Source: Anaerolinea thermolimosa (GTDB lineage: Bacteria > Chloroflexota > Anaerolineae > Anaerolineales > Anaerolineaceae). Taken from it: DNA of 64,000 bases. The notes beneath the pieces are model-generated. The model did not search any database. It was not told the origin of the DNA and worked only from the letters and a program-made list of their open reading frames with translations. Position 1 is the stretch's first letter. Each line of letters begins with the position of its first letter. Below are positions 62,304 to 64,000 of the stretch, in pieces. Where the stretch lies: the NCBI RefSeq assembly GCF_001050195.2, contig NZ_DF967965.1, positions 338,844 to 402,843 of the forward strand, in the 5' to 3' direction. The position numbers and the translations under genes are program-made.

Positions 62304-63224
62304 TTATTTACATAACGTGTCAAAAATGTAGATTCGGTCATCCGTGCGCACGGCGAGGGTACGGTTATCGTAGGCCCATTTGGTTTCCCGCGGTGTGTCG
62401 AGAGCAGTATCCAGAATATATTGCTGTTTCTCGCTGACCAGGAGCACCATGGCGCGATCATCTTCATCAAAATAAGCCACTTTGCTGTTGTCTGGCGACC
62501 AGTTGGGCTGGATCATGTACGGGTAGGTTGATTCATCGAACATGACCTCGTGACGGCGCAAATCAAAGCGGTCTCGAACGAGACGTGTGGCTTCACCAAA
62601 GGGATTAACCACACCTTCATTGACGTTGATTTCATACGTCTGGTCGCAATCGGGGCCGCAGGCGCTGAGCACACGCAATCGTCGACCCGCCAGCCAGGAA
62701 AGGACGGCCTTGGAAGAGCTACCGCCGGGTTCTGTACGGGCGGACTCAGCGGGGAACCAATCGTGCATTTCGCCCCCATCAGGAGAGTACGTCATCACGG
62801 TATAAAGGCCATCGGAGGCACGCCAGGCGACGAAAGCCAGCAGGGTGCCATCAGGAGACCACGCCAGGTCACCGAAGACGCGGATGTTCGGTAAAGGAGA
62901 AGGCGTGTTTTGAAAATCTGGCCCGCTGACCAACTTGAGCGTTCCGGCAAACCAGTTAGAGCTGGCTCCGGGGGCCACGAAGGCCAGCTCCTCTGAGTCG
63001 GGGCGCCAGGCCATTAAATCTCCCTGGGGTTGTTCCACGCGCAGTGGTTCTGCATTTGCCAGCAAGCATGAACGGTCGGCTACGGTAGGGAATTCTCTGG
63101 AGGTGGAGGTGGGAAGTGGGGTGAGGGTGGGGCCCGCCTCAACTACTGGCGCCGGTAAACCGGGCACCAGACCACAGGCGGTGGTGAACAAAACGAGACA
63201 GAAAAAGGCGATAACGTTTTTCAT
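62304..63224 (-). CDS. Lipoprotein with TolB/WD40-like beta-propeller repeats
   Basis: 306 residues. A signal peptide with lipobox FTTAC (Cys near 17) is followed by a Thr/Pro-rich linker. Repeats of the type MAWRPDSEELAFVAP, LAWSPDGTLLAFVAW, NWSPDNSKVAYFDED and KWAYDNRTLAVRTDD are the PD40/TolB propeller blades. Probably an extracellular, membrane-anchored scaffold; role unknown. It is the only gene here between serS (whose leader it borders) and the divergent partial gene at the window edge. Confidence 0.78.
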   Translation of the reverse strand: MKNVIAFFCLVLFTTACGLVPGLPAPVVEAGPTLTPLPTSTSREFPTVADRSCLLANAEPLRVEQPQGDLMAWRPDSEELAFVAPGASSNWFAGTLKLVSGPDFQNTPSPLPNIRVFGDLAWSPDGTLLAFVAWRASDGLYTVMTYSPDGGEMHDWFPAESARTEPGGSSSKAVLSWLAGRRLRVLSACGPDCDQTYEINVNEGVVNPFGEATRLVRDRFDLRRHEVMFDESTYPYMIQPNWSPDNSKVAYFDEDDRAMVLLVSEKQQYILDTALDTPRETKWAYDNRTLAVRTDDRIYIFDTLCK

Positions 63225-63330
63225 TGGTTTCTAATTAAACCACATCCGGGGTGGTTTGGCTGGAAGACAATCATCTTCTACATGAACAAACTGGTGTAAG
63301 TTCTTCGCTATAATGAAAAGGATCCAAACC

Positions 63331-64000
63331 ATGATCGGTGGAGCCGGGATGATCGACGAAAAGGTGCTTGTGGCAAAAGGGAGTGCCGGTTCAAAGGTGG
63401 AACGAACGGGGCCATCTTCCTGGCGGCTACAAATTCCGGCAGGAGAAACCCCCGAATACCGCTGGGCACAGCTGGATAATTACGGAAACCAGCCGCGAAG
63501 CCGATTTGCTCTTCGCCCACCTTTCGCTCTGAGTGTGCGGGCGCGGGTCTCGCAGGCTGATCTTCCCGGCACCTGGGGGTTTGGGCTTTGGAACAACCCT
63601 TTCACTGTTGAACTGGGTATTGGCGGGGTAACGGCGCGTTTCCCTGCTTTACCCAACGCGGCGTGGTTCTTCCATGCTTCGCCTCCCAATGCTCTCTCGT
63701 TTCGGGATGATTTACCGGCGCATGGCTTTTTAATGGCAGTATTTTCCTCTCCATTAATTCCGCCCGGTGTGCTTGCACTGGGTTTACCGTGGCTGCCTTT
63801 GCTGGCCTTTCGTCCTGCGGCGCGGTGGATTCGCCGGTGCCTGGGACGGATCATCCGTGAGGATTCCGCCCGCCTTGAGATAGACCCCACTGTATGGCAT
63901 GAATATCGCCTGGAATTAAAAGAAACTTCCTGCCGGTTCGAAGTGGACGGCAGGAAGATGCTGGAGACAAAGGTTGTACCGCGTGGACGGTTGGGACTGG
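63331..64000 (+). CDS. Hypothetical protein, possibly lectin-like fold (3' end beyond window)
   Basis: An ATG at 63331, seven bases after AAGGAT, opens a frame of at least 223 codons reaching the window edge. A TATAAT lies at 63309-63314. The sequence (VERTGPSSWRLQIPAGETPEYRWAQLDNY, PGTWGFGLWNNPF, WHEYRLELKETSCRFEVDGRKMLETKV) has the beta-strand rhythm and the HEYRLELK...F.VDG pattern of LamG/GH16-like concanavalin folds. No catalytic residues can be assigned. Another ATG at 63349 is an alternative start. The product is partial, so the call is tentative. Confidence 0.65.
   Translation, partial: MIGGAGMIDEKVLVAKGSAGSKVERTGPSSWRLQIPAGETPEYRWAQLDNYGNQPRSRFALRPPFALSVRARVSQADLPGTWGFGLWNNPFTVELGIGGVTARFPALPNAAWFFHASPPNALSFRDDLPAHGFLMAVFSSPLIPPGVLALGLPWLPLLAFRPAARWIRRCLGRIIREDSARLEIDPTVWHEYRLELKETSCRFEVDGRKMLETKVVPRGRLGL

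Overview
The window reads as a bacterial chromosome of moderately high GC. It is most likely from a member of the Chloroflexota, probably class Anaerolineae. This is inferred from protein style and gene content: a MoeA fused to a periplasmic-binding-like domain, a cyclic-nucleotide/bacterial-PH membrane protein, a T-box in front of serS, a Sec-containing peroxiredoxin-like protein and a DUF4914-type protein. No rRNA gene is present to confirm it. Most of the window is ordinary housekeeping DNA with short intergenic gaps and many 4-bp start/stop overlaps.

Layout. 1-5.4 kb (minus): two moeA-type genes, a UbiA-like membrane protein and proline dehydrogenase, disrupted by an exact 610-bp tandem duplication. 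5.5-8.0 kb (plus): a polar amino-acid ABC transporter (binding protein, permease, ATPase), followed by an AIR-synthase-like gene. 10.7-15 kb: clpC and a cNMP-binding/PH-domain membrane protein. 15.8-19.5 kb: a compact three-gene cassette (DUF1848 Fe-S protein, methyltransferase-like protein, long RNase HIII fusion) with a LuxR-type remnant at its edge. 19.7-22.2 kb: def, recF and rsmG. 22.2-25.4 kb: an ABC-2 exporter with two GNAT acetyltransferases, behind a leader peptide and a double terminator. 25.4-31.3 kb: a Crp-like regulator, an MBL hydrolase, a HAD hydrolase, two metallophosphoesterases and an alpha-galactosidase. 31.2-33.9 kb: a Rel/SpoT homologue with a second exact tandem duplication (781 bp). 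34.0-35.5 kb: an intact IS1202-like insertion sequence with 15-bp target duplications, directly upstream of the consensus promoter of an S1-domain gene. 36.4-39.8 kb: pyrG and enolase. 39.8-44.1 kb (minus): alpha/beta hydrolases around a selenoprotein, then a uracil-DNA glycosylase. 44.1-46.2 kb: a TetR/MFS efflux pair with an obvious operator. 46.7-53 kb: a VOC protein, an M20 peptidase, a SpoIIE-type phosphatase group and an alpha/beta hydrolase. 53.0-55.1 kb: a DUF4914-type gene behind a structured attenuator. 55.6-56.0 kb: tRNA-Glu with tandem, interrupted tRNA-derived repeats. 56.1-64 kb: a PIN-TRAM protein, cysS, rlmB, a PHP phosphoesterase, a DUF456 protein, serS with its T-box, a lipoprotein and a truncated ORF at the edge.

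The most interesting signals are regulatory or recoding events. These are an in-frame UGA (Sec) with a SECIS-like hairpin in a UxxC redoxin that a standard ORF call would truncate; a candidate new cis-regulatory RNA before the DUF4914 gene, with mutually exclusive anti-terminator and terminator; a leader peptide plus two terminators built from the same stem before the ABC/GNAT operon; and a pyrG leader that can hide its own ribosome binding site. The RNase HIII with extra TBP-like and HEPN/RnlA-like modules is the best protein-level oddity. The two perfect tandem duplications are either very recent or assembly artefacts.
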